Assembly (NCBI GenBank): GCA_013823635.1
Contig: PNML01000002.1
Coordinates: 16,697 to 80,696 of the forward strand
Source: Polaromonas sp.
GTDB lineage: Bacteria > Pseudomonadota > Gammaproteobacteria > Burkholderiales > Burkholderiaceae_C
Length of the DNA stretch: 64,000 nt
Direction of reading: 5' to 3'
How positions within the stretch are numbered: position 1 is the stretch's first letter; each line of letters opens with the position of its first letter. A model generated the notes under the pieces. That model was not told the DNA's origin, searched no databases, and was given only the letters and a program-made list of their open reading frames with translations. The translations under genes and the position numbers were made by a program. Below, one piece after another: positions 45,530 through 54,582 of the stretch.

Positions 45530-46614
45530 TGCACCGGGTGGCCTGCCTGTTGGTGAATTACCGGGGCGCCATGGAGGTGGTGGCGGCTGCGCGCTCCGCT
45601 ATGGCGGATGCGCCGGACATGCCGGTGGTGGTGGTGGACAACAGCGAGAGTGCCCAGGAGGTGGCGACCTTGCGCCAGGCGTTGCCACCAGGCGTGCGGC
45701 TGCTGGAGGCACCCAGTAACCTGGGTTTCGGGGCCGCCTGTAACTGGGCTGCTTCCCAGGTGACGGCCGAGTTTTATTGGCTGGTGAATCCGGATGTTCG
45801 GGTGCGGCCTGGGTGTCTGGGTGAACTGCTGGGCGCGATGGACGCAGATGCCACGCTGGGGGCGGTGGCGCCGAGGCAGTTTCTGGACGAGGCGGGGGAG
45901 TGGATGTTTTCGCCCAGTTGGCTGCCCACGGCGCTGGGGACTTGGGCGCGGGAACGCGTGGAGCGCTGGGACCCAGCGCGCCGCGAGCGGGTGCGCCATG
46001 GGCGCGCTGTGCGTGCAGAGAATGTGCGCGCCTGGGGGCGTCCGGCCAAGGGGCTGGTGCCGCAGCGGGCGCTGTCTGGCGCGGCAGTGCTGGTCAGGCG
46101 GGCGTGTGCTCACCCGGTGTACGGGTTGTTTGACCCGGCATATTTCATGTACTTCGAGGATTCGGACATGTGCCTGCGTCTGCGTCGGACGGGTTGGCGC
46201 ATGGCGTTGGTGCCTGCGGCTGAGGTGGTTCACCTGTGGCGCATGGGGGGGCACAAGCAGGGCCTGATGGCGCAGGCCGCCCCGGTTTACTACGCCAAAA
46301 ACTTTCCGGCCAGTCCCTGGCTGGCTCGGGCCGAGCGCATGGCGGGTCTGCCGGTGCAGGGTCTGGTGGCGGAAGTGCACCGGTGGGATGCAGGGGTGGC
46401 TTGGGAGGTTCCCGTTGCCTGGCGGGGTGGATGGTCGCTGGAGTTGAGTCCCTTGCCGTTGTTTTTGCCGTGTGTGGGCAGATTGGGTGCGGGTGCGTCG
46501 ATCGCGTGGCCGGCTGGGGTGGCCGATGCGGTGGAGGGCGCCACGTTGTGGGCCAGGCTGGGGCCCCTGGATGCCGGACTGGGCCAGCCGTACGTATTGG
46601 CACTGGGAGATTGA
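45529..46614 (+). CDS. GT2-family glycosyltransferase
   Basis: VACLLVNYRGAMEVV; NLGFGAACNWAASQVTAEFYWLVNPDVRV; PAYFMYFEDSDMCLRLRRTGWRM. Confidence 0.88.
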   Translation: MHRVACLLVNYRGAMEVVAAARSAMADAPDMPVVVVDNSESAQEVATLRQALPPGVRLLEAPSNLGFGAACNWAASQVTAEFYWLVNPDVRVRPGCLGELLGAMDADATLGAVAPRQFLDEAGEWMFSPSWLPTALGTWARERVERWDPARRERVRHGRAVRAENVRAWGRPAKGLVPQRALSGAAVLVRRACAHPVYGLFDPAYFMYFEDSDMCLRLRRTGWRMALVPAAEVVHLWRMGGHKQGLMAQAAPVYYAKNFPASPWLARAERMAGLPVQGLVAEVHRWDAGVAWEVPVAWRGGWSLELSPLPLFLPCVGRLGAGASIAWPAGVADAVEGATLWARLGPLDAGLGQPYVLALGD

Positions 46615-46652
46615 GCGGGCAAGCGCGAAGGATAATCACGCTTTCTAAATGA

Positions 46653-47483
46653 TTGGGGTTGAAGGTGCTGATGTTGTATCACTGCAGGCGGGTGACTGCT
46701 TTCCTGGCGTGGACGCTGCTGCCCGCAGTTGTGCTTGCGCAGAATGCTGCGAACCCGCCGCTGCAGCCCGCTGCGCCTGTGGCGTTGCCCCCACCCACCG
46801 CGCTGCCCATGCCTGCGCTGAGCGGCCTGAACCAATCCAATCCGTTTGACCCCGCCAGAAAGCTGTGGCCGGAACGTGTGCCACCTGTTCCACCACCCCC
46901 GCCGCCAGCGCCTGTGACTGAAGAGGATTTGTCGGTGTACGGCGTGGTGATGGCGGGAGGGGTGCAAAAGGCGTTGCTGAAGCTGGGCAAGCGGTTTTCC
47001 TCCGTGCCCGTGGGGAGTTCCGGCCTGGCATCGGTCTCCGTCGGTGCGCAGCTGGGCGAGTTTGTGCTGGCGCAGGTGCAGGCGGACCAGGTGTTGCTGG
47101 AGGCACCAGGTGGTCGGCAATGGATCAGGTTTGGCCCGAAAGCAGACCGCCAGGGCGCACCCCCGCCTTTGAAGCTGGCGCAGCCGGGGGGAGGGAACTT
47201 CCCCGGCCAAGTTCCGGCAGGGGGGGCGGACGCAGTGGCTGGGGTGCCAGCAGCCCCACCGGGTTCTGGTGCGTCTGCGCCGCCTGTTCAGGCGTTGGCC
47301 GCCAGCCCCGGCGCCACGCCGGGTGCAGCCCCTGCTCCCGTGGCAATGGGGGGCTTGGGTGCGGCGTTGGCGGCAGCCTTGGCCAACCAGGCTGCCCAGC
47401 AGCCGCCATTGAACGTGCCAGCCGCAGCGCCGGGTGTGAACCCGTTTGAGGCTTTGCTGCAACAACAAAACAAAGGGCGCTGA
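46653..47483 (+). CDS. secreted Pro-rich protein with GspC-like HR region (TTG start)
   Basis: LNQSNPFDPARKLWPERVPPVPPPPPPAPVTEEDLSVYGVVMAGGVQKALLKLGKRFSSVPVGSSGLASVSVGAQLGEFVLAQVQADQVLLEAPGGRQWIRF. Confidence 0.5.
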   Translation: MGLKVLMLYHCRRVTAFLAWTLLPAVVLAQNAANPPLQPAAPVALPPPTALPMPALSGLNQSNPFDPARKLWPERVPPVPPPPPPAPVTEEDLSVYGVVMAGGVQKALLKLGKRFSSVPVGSSGLASVSVGAQLGEFVLAQVQADQVLLEAPGGRQWIRFGPKADRQGAPPPLKLAQPGGGNFPGQVPAGGADAVAGVPAAPPGSGASAPPVQALAASPGATPGAAPAPVAMGGLGAALAAALANQAAQQPPLNVPAAAPGVNPFEALLQQQNKGR

Positions 47484-47489
47484 TGGCTC

Positions 47490-50400
47490 ATGCGCGCGCC
47501 CCGGTGTGGGCGTGTGCGGGGCGGCATGTGCAACAACCGAATGAATTTCCAAGAAACCGATGTGATTCCGTACAGCACGAGTGTGGTGCCCTCCGCGCCC
47601 GATGTCTGGGTGTTTGCGCCACACCCCGACGATGAAGTGTTTGGCTGCGGTGGCAGCATTGCCCTGCATGTGCTGAGTGGGCACCGCGTTCAGGTGGTGT
47701 TGTTGACGGCCGGTGACCAGCAGCAGGCCAATGCCCTGAGCGACGGGCGGCTGCAGGAGAGCCAGGCGGCTGCTTTGGTGCTGGGCCACTCGCTCCAGTC
47801 CTGGGGTTTGCCTGACCGCGGACTGAGCTTCAACGAGTCGCTGGTGGGGAGAATGATGGCGTGCCTGGAGGCGACCCCCCACTGCGTTGTGTACGCGCCC
47901 TCGCTGTGGGAGGCGCACCCTGACCATCGGGTCTGTGCCATGGCTGCGATTGAGGCGGTGCGCCGCCTGGGCGGCGACAGGGTGTTGTGTCTGTACGAGG
48001 TGAGCGCACCCTTGCGGGCGAATTGTCTGGTGGACATCACTGCCGTTTGGGCCCAGAAGGCGAAGGCCATGGCCTGTTTCGTCAGCCAGGAAGGCGTGCT
48101 GCCGTATGCCGAGTTTGTGGGTTCGCTGAACCGCTACCGCGCACTCACGGTGTTGCAGAGTGGCCATGTGGAAGCGTTTGAGCGCCACGAGCCGAAGACA
48201 TTGCGGCAATTGGCGATCGAGTCGCCGGCGGCAGGACAACGCCGGCAAGGGGTGGCCGTGGTGCCTGAGGATGTGCCGCTGGTCTCTGTGGTGGTGCGTA
48301 CCCAGGGCCGGGCCACATTGCCGGAAGCGGTGGCATCGGTGCTCGGACAAACCTACCCCAGGTGTGAGTTGGTGCTGGTGAATGCGTCGGGGGTGCCTTC
48401 ATTGGCCGCTGAGTTTCCCGATTGGGAGGGTGCCCGTTGGGTGGGGGGCGAATGCCCCTTGGGTCGGTCTGCGGCTGCCAACCTGGGTCTGTCTCACGCG
48501 CAGGGGGCTTGGATTGTGTTCTTGGACGACGATGACTGGCTGTATGCCGATCATGTGGACAAGCTGGTGTCTCGGTCCCGTCAGAGCAGGGATGCGGTGG
48601 CGTTCTACTCGGATGTGGAGTGCGTTGGCAGTGACGGAGCACCCACTGGGGTGGTGTTCGCACAGCCGTATGCCCCCCGTGAATTGATGTACGGCAATTT
48701 CCTGCCCATTCATTCGGTGCTGTTTTCCCGCAAGGTGTGGGAAGGGGGTGCCCGGTTTGACGAGGCTTTTGACCTGTATGAAGACTGGGACTTTTGGTTG
48801 CAGGTGGAGTCTGCAGGCCGTTTGGAGCGCGTGCCCGGCGTTTCTGCTGCGTATCGGGTGGGGGAGGGTGCTGGGGCTGGTGTGTCGGTGGATGCGGGCC
48901 GAGGTCGACAGGCCACTGAGGCGATTTTCTCGAAATGGGGCCGGTGTTTGGATGCGGCGTCGTTCTTTGAGTTGGTGAGCCGATCGCTTGACCGCAGGCA
49001 GTTGTTGCACCGTGTCAATGGGTTGCAGTCTGAGTTGACCCAGGTGCATGCGGACTTGCGTGCGGAGCAACTCAGCGGGCAGCAATCTCTGCGCGAGGCA
49101 GAGACCGCTCGGTTGGATGCCCACGCACTGAGAAAGGCACATGACGCAGCGTGCGTGGACCGGGACCAATGGCGAGCAGATTGGTTGCTGGTGCGTCAGG
49201 ACCGGGAAGAGGCATTGGCCCAATCGGGCAGATGGCAGCGCAAGCTTGGGGAGGTCGAGGCTGAGTTGGGTGCCGTTTCCGCTCAGTGTGAGGCTTCTCG
49301 GGCGCAAAACGCTGCGCTGGAGGCAGAGCTGCAGTCGTTGCACGCGAGGCTTCATCAAGCTGAGTTGCGTGCTGAGCAGCATTTGGCTCGGTTCACCCAG
49401 GTGGTGGGCAGCCGATCCTGGCGGTTGACGCGTCCGGTGAGGATGGTGACGCGGTTTTTGCATGCCACCAAGCGTTTGGGCTGGTTCCGGGCAGCGGAGC
49501 GCGGCTTGGAGGTGGTGCGGGAGGAGGGGCTGGGCGGATTGGTTGAGCGCGAATCCGCTTCTGTCACAGAAGTTGTTGTGGCCCACGGTGAGCCGAAGAG
49601 GACATACACGGAGTGGGTCGCGGAGTTTGATCGCCTGGACGGTGCGGGATTGGCGTTGCTGGCGGAAGATGTGGCGGCGCTCAAAATCCGTCCCCTGATT
49701 TCGATTGTGATGCCGGTGTACAACACGCAGGAGCAGGATTTGGTCCAGGCGGTGGCGTCGGTACAAGCCCAGATTTATCAAAATTGGGAGCTGTGCATCT
49801 GCGACGACGCATCGACGGCACCGCATGTGTCGCGCATGCTGGCGGAGTTCAGCGCCGCTGATGCGCGCATCAAAGTGGTGCGCCACACCCGAAATCAGCA
49901 CATTTCAGCGGCATCCAACACGGCCATCGGCATGGCATCCGGTGACTACGTGGCGTTTTTGGACCACGACGATGCGCTGGCGCCGCATGCCTTGCTGAGG
50001 GTGGTGGAGTGGTTGCAAGCCCATCCGGGTACCCGTTTGATGTATTCGGACGAAGACAAGTTGGCATTGGATGGCAGTCGGTTCGATCCTTATTTCAAGC
50101 CGGATTTCAACCTGGGGTTGCTGCGGTCACACAACTACATGTGCCATTTCGCGGTGTACGAGCGGGAGTTGCTGCGCACCCTGGATGGACTGCGTTTGGG
50201 TTACGAAGGCGCGCAGGACTATGACATGGTCTTGCGTGCGGTGGACGCGCTTCAGGTGTCCGAGATCGGCCATTTGCCGCATGTGCTGTACCACTGGCGG
50301 GTGACGGTGGGCTCCACGGCGGGTGGCCATCAAGAAAAGTCGTATGCATTCACCGCCGGTCAGCGGGCGTTGGAGGCGCATTTGAATCGGCGTGGGTTGG

Positions 50401-51311
50401 GTGGGCATGTCATTGAGGCGGCGGAAGCCCCGGGCATGTACCGGGTTTGCTGGCACCTGCCGGAGGATGCGCCGATGGTGTCCATCGTGATACCGACCCG
50501 CAATGGCGAAGCGTTGCTGCGCATGTGTCTGGACACTTTGCGTCAGACGACTTATCGCTCGTACGAAGTGATCGTGATTGACAACGGGAGTGATGACCCG
50601 GGGGCTTTGGGGTTGATGGCGGACAGGGAGCGGGCAGGGGAGATTCGCGTGTTGAGGGACGCCCGTCCATTCAATTTTTCTGCGCTGAACAACAAGGCTG
50701 TTCGTGAGATGGCCCGTGGTGAGTTTGTCGTTCTGATGAACAACGACATCGAGATCACCCAGCCAGATTGGTTGGGTGAAATGGTTGGTGTGGCGCTCGA
50801 AGGCAATGTGGGTTGCGTTGGCGCGCGCCTCTGGTACCCGGATGGTCGCTTGCAACACGGCGGCGTGATCATGGTGTGCGGGGTTGCCGGGCACGCCCAC
50901 AAATACCTGCCCCGTGGTCGGCATGGCTACATGGGTCGGGCAGTCCTGGCGCAGGATTTCCTGGCGGTTACGGCCGCCTGCCTGCTGGTGCGGCGTTCCA
51001 TATTTGATGCGGTGGGTGGATTGGATGAAACCCTGCAAGTGGCTTTCAATGATGTGGACTTTTGTCTGAAAGTGCACGCAGCGGGCTACCGCAATGTCTG
51101 GACGCCATTTGCCGAAATGGTGCACCACGAGTCCGTCTCCCGCGGACACGAAGACACGCCCGAGAAGCAGAAGCGGTTCTCTGGGGAGGTGGCTATTCTG
51201 CAAACGCGGTGGCCTGACTTGCTGGCCAATGACCCTTGTTACAGCCCCAATTTGACCAATCAGGCCGAAGACTTCTCTTTGGCATGGCCCCCGCGGAGGA
51301 AATTGCCTTGA
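47490..51311 (+). CDS. multidomain glycan enzyme: PIG-L deacetylase + GT2 + coiled coil + two GT2 domains (alternative start 47526)
   Basis: VFAPHPDDEVFGCGGSIALH, WEAHPDHRVCAMAAIEAV; VSVVVRTQGRATL..FLDDDDWLYADH; ISIVMPVYNT..FLDHDDALAPHAL; VSIVIPTRNGEALL..VVLMNNDIEI. Confidence 0.9.
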   Translation: MRAPRCGRVRGGMCNNRMNFQETDVIPYSTSVVPSAPDVWVFAPHPDDEVFGCGGSIALHVLSGHRVQVVLLTAGDQQQANALSDGRLQESQAAALVLGHSLQSWGLPDRGLSFNESLVGRMMACLEATPHCVVYAPSLWEAHPDHRVCAMAAIEAVRRLGGDRVLCLYEVSAPLRANCLVDITAVWAQKAKAMACFVSQEGVLPYAEFVGSLNRYRALTVLQSGHVEAFERHEPKTLRQLAIESPAAGQRRQGVAVVPEDVPLVSVVVRTQGRATLPEAVASVLGQTYPRCELVLVNASGVPSLAAEFPDWEGARWVGGECPLGRSAAANLGLSHAQGAWIVFLDDDDWLYADHVDKLVSRSRQSRDAVAFYSDVECVGSDGAPTGVVFAQPYAPRELMYGNFLPIHSVLFSRKVWEGGARFDEAFDLYEDWDFWLQVESAGRLERVPGVSAAYRVGEGAGAGVSVDAGRGRQATEAIFSKWGRCLDAASFFELVSRSLDRRQLLHRVNGLQSELTQVHADLRAEQLSGQQSLREAETARLDAHALRKAHDAACVDRDQWRADWLLVRQDREEALAQSGRWQRKLGEVEAELGAVSAQCEASRAQNAALEAELQSLHARLHQAELRAEQHLARFTQVVGSRSWRLTRPVRMVTRFLHATKRLGWFRAAERGLEVVREEGLGGLVERESASVTEVVVAHGEPKRTYTEWVAEFDRLDGAGLALLAEDVAALKIRPLISIVMPVYNTQEQDLVQAVASVQAQIYQNWELCICDDASTAPHVSRMLAEFSAADARIKVVRHTRNQHISAASNTAIGMASGDYVAFLDHDDALAPHALLRVVEWLQAHPGTRLMYSDEDKLALDGSRFDPYFKPDFNLGLLRSHNYMCHFAVYERELLRTLDGLRLGYEGAQDYDMVLRAVDALQVSEIGHLPHVLYHWRVTVGSTAGGHQEKSYAFTAGQRALEAHLNRRGLGGHVIEAAEAPGMYRVCWHLPEDAPMVSIVIPTRNGEALLRMCLDTLRQTTYRSYEVIVIDNGSDDPGALGLMADRERAGEIRVLRDARPFNFSALNNKAVREMARGEFVVLMNNDIEITQPDWLGEMVGVALEGNVGCVGARLWYPDGRLQHGGVIMVCGVAGHAHKYLPRGRHGYMGRAVLAQDFLAVTAACLLVRRSIFDAVGGLDETLQVAFNDVDFCLKVHAAGYRNVWTPFAEMVHHESVSRGHEDTPEKQKRFSGEVAILQTRWPDLLANDPCYSPNLTNQAEDFSLAWPPRRKLP

Positions 51312-53089
51312 GAACCACTGATGAACGACATGCACGGCTGAAGCGCCTGCTTCCCCTGTTGGCATGTCCTGCCTGTGGTGGAGGTCTGTTGTGGGAAGGT
51401 GATGAGCTGATCAGCCAAGGATGCGGATTGCGCTATCCGGTGCTGGGTGGCGTACCGGTGCTGTTGCCTGCGCAGATGGTTCAACAGGGGTTGGGGAGGG
51501 AGTTGGGTTTGGATGACAACGTGTCCATGCATCCATACAGCACCACTTCACAGGACATCATTGACAGCAATCAGGCTGGCTGGGTGTTGGACCTCGGAGC
51601 CGGAGGCAAACACATTGAGCACGCCAACGTGGTGCAAGTGGATGTGTTCCGGTTCCCCATGACCGATGTTGTGGGCTCCGCAGACAGTCTGCCATTCAAG
51701 GCGGGCGTGTTCGATGCGGTGGTCAGCCAGGCGGTGTTTGAGCATTTGCAATACCCGGAGGCCGCTGCCTCCGAAGTCTGGCGGGTCCTGAGGGTGGATG
51801 GCGTTGCCAAAGTGGACACGGCTTTTCTCCAGCCCGAACACGCCTATCCGCACCACTACTTCAATGCCACTGAAGCGGGACTGAAACATTGGTTTCGCGA
51901 CTTTGACATTGAATGGAGCGGTGTGGAGGCTTACCAAACCCCCAAGTGGTCACTGGTATGGTTCTTATCGGTGTACTTGGCTTCGCTGCCAGATGAGCAC
52001 CGTGAGGTGCTGGAGCCCGTTGGGTTGGGGCGGTGTGTGGAGGTGCTGAGCCGGTTGTCCAAGGGTAATTTGCTCCCTGAAGACCTGCCGGTGGTCACGG
52101 CGCTGGACGCATTGGCTCCTGAAAGTGTCAGAAAGTTGGCTGCGGGCGTGAGTGTGCGTGCACGCAAGTTACCGGGGCTGGAAGCAGTGAATCGGTCAAC
52201 GGGCGCCTCCGGCCAAGGCGACCGACAGTTGGTGATGGCGCTGGAGCGCCGTCTGGAGCAACTGACGAACGAAAAGCTTCAGGGCGTGCACCATGCCGAA
52301 TCGGTGCGACAAATGGGGGTGCTTGCTGCGGATCGTTCGCGGTTTTTGCTTCAGGCGCGTGGCCCCATGGGGCGTCTGCCGCTGTTGCTGGCGGTGTTCC
52401 GGTTGTTCGCCAGAGAGGCCAAGCATCGCCTGCCTGTCAGGGTGTGGGCAGCGATGCGGCGGGTATACCGTTCGGTATTCCAGTCGAGCAGGTCCGATGC
52501 CGCCGCGCCAGCCACGCGCAGAGCGGGAAGCTACGTGTCATTCTGGGCAATGCCCAAGCGCCCGGTGGAGTTGATCGACCTGTTCTTTTCCATGGTTCAC
52601 CAAACGCATGGTGGTTGGGAGCTGTGTGTGGTGGTCGACGCTGACGCCAACGAGGGCATGGCCCGCCTGGCGGCTGAATTGGGCGCGCTCGATGACCGTG
52701 TGCGCGTGCTGGATGCGCTTCAGCGCCCTGGTGGCGAGCGCAACGGGATGCGTTGGGTTCAGATGGCGAACGACAGCGTTTTGGCGACAAATGCGGTTTT
52801 CGAACTGATCACTCTGTCTGGGCAGGTGTCCGATGAGCATGTCATCGCCTGCGATGTGGATCACTGGTACGCTGAGCAACGCCCTCCGATGCATTGTGTG
52901 GGGTGGTGGCCTGACATGGCTGTTCCGGCAGCGTTGTCAGCGGTATATTCACCGAGCCGAGGCGCAGGTGAAGCGGTGACGCTGCTCGCGTTTCCGCCGT
53001 CCGCTGACCCATCCGACTGGTCGCGGGCGCATCCTGTGGCATACATCCCAAAAGTCCTCTTCCGGGTCCAACCCTTTGCCGACGTGTGA
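51308..53089 (+). CDS. Trm112-like/methyltransferase fused to a GT2-like C-terminal domain (TTG start)
   Basis: LLACPACGGGLLWEGDELISQGCGLRYPVLGGVPVLLP; WVLDLGAGGKHIEHANVVQVDVF..VVSQAVFEHLQYPEAAASEVWRVL. Confidence 0.8.
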   Translation: MRTTDERHARLKRLLPLLACPACGGGLLWEGDELISQGCGLRYPVLGGVPVLLPAQMVQQGLGRELGLDDNVSMHPYSTTSQDIIDSNQAGWVLDLGAGGKHIEHANVVQVDVFRFPMTDVVGSADSLPFKAGVFDAVVSQAVFEHLQYPEAAASEVWRVLRVDGVAKVDTAFLQPEHAYPHHYFNATEAGLKHWFRDFDIEWSGVEAYQTPKWSLVWFLSVYLASLPDEHREVLEPVGLGRCVEVLSRLSKGNLLPEDLPVVTALDALAPESVRKLAAGVSVRARKLPGLEAVNRSTGASGQGDRQLVMALERRLEQLTNEKLQGVHHAESVRQMGVLAADRSRFLLQARGPMGRLPLLLAVFRLFAREAKHRLPVRVWAAMRRVYRSVFQSSRSDAAAPATRRAGSYVSFWAMPKRPVELIDLFFSMVHQTHGGWELCVVVDADANEGMARLAAELGALDDRVRVLDALQRPGGERNGMRWVQMANDSVLATNAVFELITLSGQVSDEHVIACDVDHWYAEQRPPMHCVGWWPDMAVPAALSAVYSPSRGAGEAVTLLAFPPSADPSDWSRAHPVAYIPKVLFRVQPFADV

Positions 53090-53139
53090 TGTGTGGCCGT
53101 CAGAGGGCCTGTGGTGATCGTGCAACAAATACCGGCGCC

Positions 53140-53155
53140 TGTGATCGGCATCACG
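53140..53155. promoter_or_regulatory. CRP-type site TGTGA-TCGGCA-TCACG
   Basis: 9/10 match to TGTGA-N6-TCACA upstream of the 53319 gene. Confidence 0.55.
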
Positions 53156-53174
53156 CGATTACGGACCGTGTACC

Positions 53175-53204
53175 TTGAGCCGTCGTTTGTTTTTCTACTA
53201 TGAT
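53175..53204 (+). promoter_or_regulatory. predicted sigma70 promoter (TTGAGC - 18 nt - TATGAT)
   Basis: TTGAGC 53175-53180, TATGAT 53199-53204; CRP site centred about -63. Confidence 0.5.
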
Positions 53205-53318
53205 GCGATCAACAGTGGTTCTCGGGCTGATCTGGCTCGCGTCACAAGCTCAAGGAAAATCAAGGCAACTTGGCTTGAAAGCTGTTTATATTTTTTCCAA
53301 CCCGTAGGAGTAAAAGTG

Positions 53319-54509
53319 ATGCTTAAAAAACGCGTGATCGCGGCGGTTGCCGCTGCGCTGATGGCTGGTTCCGCTAGCGCCGTTGATGTTAGCCGTGAGG
53401 GTACAGGTGACTTCCTGTTTGCACCGGCTTACTTCATCGGTGGTGGCATGACCACAGACCTGAAAGTGATCAACACCAGCCAGACGCAATCTGCAGTGGC
53501 CAAAGTGGTGTTCCGTCACCCCGTCACTTCTGCTGAGGTTCTTGACTTCTTGATTTACCTGTCTCCCAGCGACGTTTGGAACGGTACCGTTTCTTGCGCA
53601 GCTGCTGACGCCAATGGCACTTGCACCCGCTCTGTGGTGACCAGCGCCGATGACTCCATCCAGTTGGAAAACAGTGCCACTTTCGCTTCCGCAGCAGCCC
53701 CCGCTGTCATCGTGAGCGACAACGCCACTGCAGCCTCTACGGGTCGCGTTGCTCTGCCTAACCAAGGTTACGTCGAAGTGATCATGGGCAGCGCCTATGA
53801 CGTCGCTCCCTTCCGTCCTGGTGTGTTGAAGTCCAACATCCTGGCTGCTCACACTGCTGCGCCTGCACTGGTTGGTGTCGCCGCTACTCCCAACGTGTTG
53901 ACCGGTGTGGTCACTGCCAACGCTCCTGGCATTGGTGCTGCATCCCTCCCAATGGTTGCTCTGGCCGACTACGACAACTCCGTCAAGGTCGAAGTGGGCA
54001 TCGTCTCTGGCTTGGATGTTGCCGGTCAGCGCACCCCAGTGCGTGATGTGGAAGAAGCACTGTGGACCAACAACCTGGCCATTCCTTACACCGTTGGTGC
54101 TGGCAAGCTGTCGTTGACAACCTTCACATTCCCCACAAAGTTGACCTACAACAATGTGACGGATGGCCAGTACCCCTTCACCGCAAAGACCTGCATCAGC
54201 GCGAACATTTACGACAATTCCGAAAACACGATTGTCGGCAGCGTGTTCAACATCTCCCCTCTGCCTGTTGCTCCCCAGACCTGTTTGGATGAGTTCCAGT
54301 GGATGGTGTTCGGTACCAACATCGCCACCGGCTCTTTCGCTGAAGGCTGGGCTCGTATCAGCTTTGTGAACCCCACAGCTGCCGCCGCTCAAGTGTCTGT
54401 CCCAGCTGACAGCACCAACGTTGGTCGCGCTGGCGTGCCAGCTCTGGTGACCTACATGGTCAAAGAGCCAAACAAGTTCACATGGGCTTACGCTGCTAGC
54501 ACACGTTAA
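53319..54509 (+). CDS. secreted surface-like protein of unknown function
   Basis: Signal peptide MLKKRVIAAVAAALMAGSASA; RBS GTAGGAG; own terminator. Confidence 0.75.
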   Translation: MLKKRVIAAVAAALMAGSASAVDVSREGTGDFLFAPAYFIGGGMTTDLKVINTSQTQSAVAKVVFRHPVTSAEVLDFLIYLSPSDVWNGTVSCAAADANGTCTRSVVTSADDSIQLENSATFASAAAPAVIVSDNATAASTGRVALPNQGYVEVIMGSAYDVAPFRPGVLKSNILAAHTAAPALVGVAATPNVLTGVVTANAPGIGAASLPMVALADYDNSVKVEVGIVSGLDVAGQRTPVRDVEEALWTNNLAIPYTVGAGKLSLTTFTFPTKLTYNNVTDGQYPFTAKTCISANIYDNSENTIVGSVFNISPLPVAPQTCLDEFQWMVFGTNIATGSFAEGWARISFVNPTAAAAQVSVPADSTNVGRAGVPALVTYMVKEPNKFTWAYAASTR

Positions 54510-54531
54510 TTGATTCGTCAATGATGTAAAC

Positions 54532-54560
54532 AAAGGCAGCTACGGCTGCCTTTGTCTTTT
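54532..54560 (+). terminator. Rho-independent terminator
   Basis: AAAGGCAGC-TACG-GCTGCCTTT then GTCTTTT. Confidence 0.85.
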
Positions 54561-54582
54561 GGATGGTTTTTTTGGAGGCGTC

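Noticed and set aside
46290-48350. 686-aa minus-strand ORF
   Set aside because: Antisense across three well-supported plus-strand genes; His/Arg/Gln-rich shadow frame
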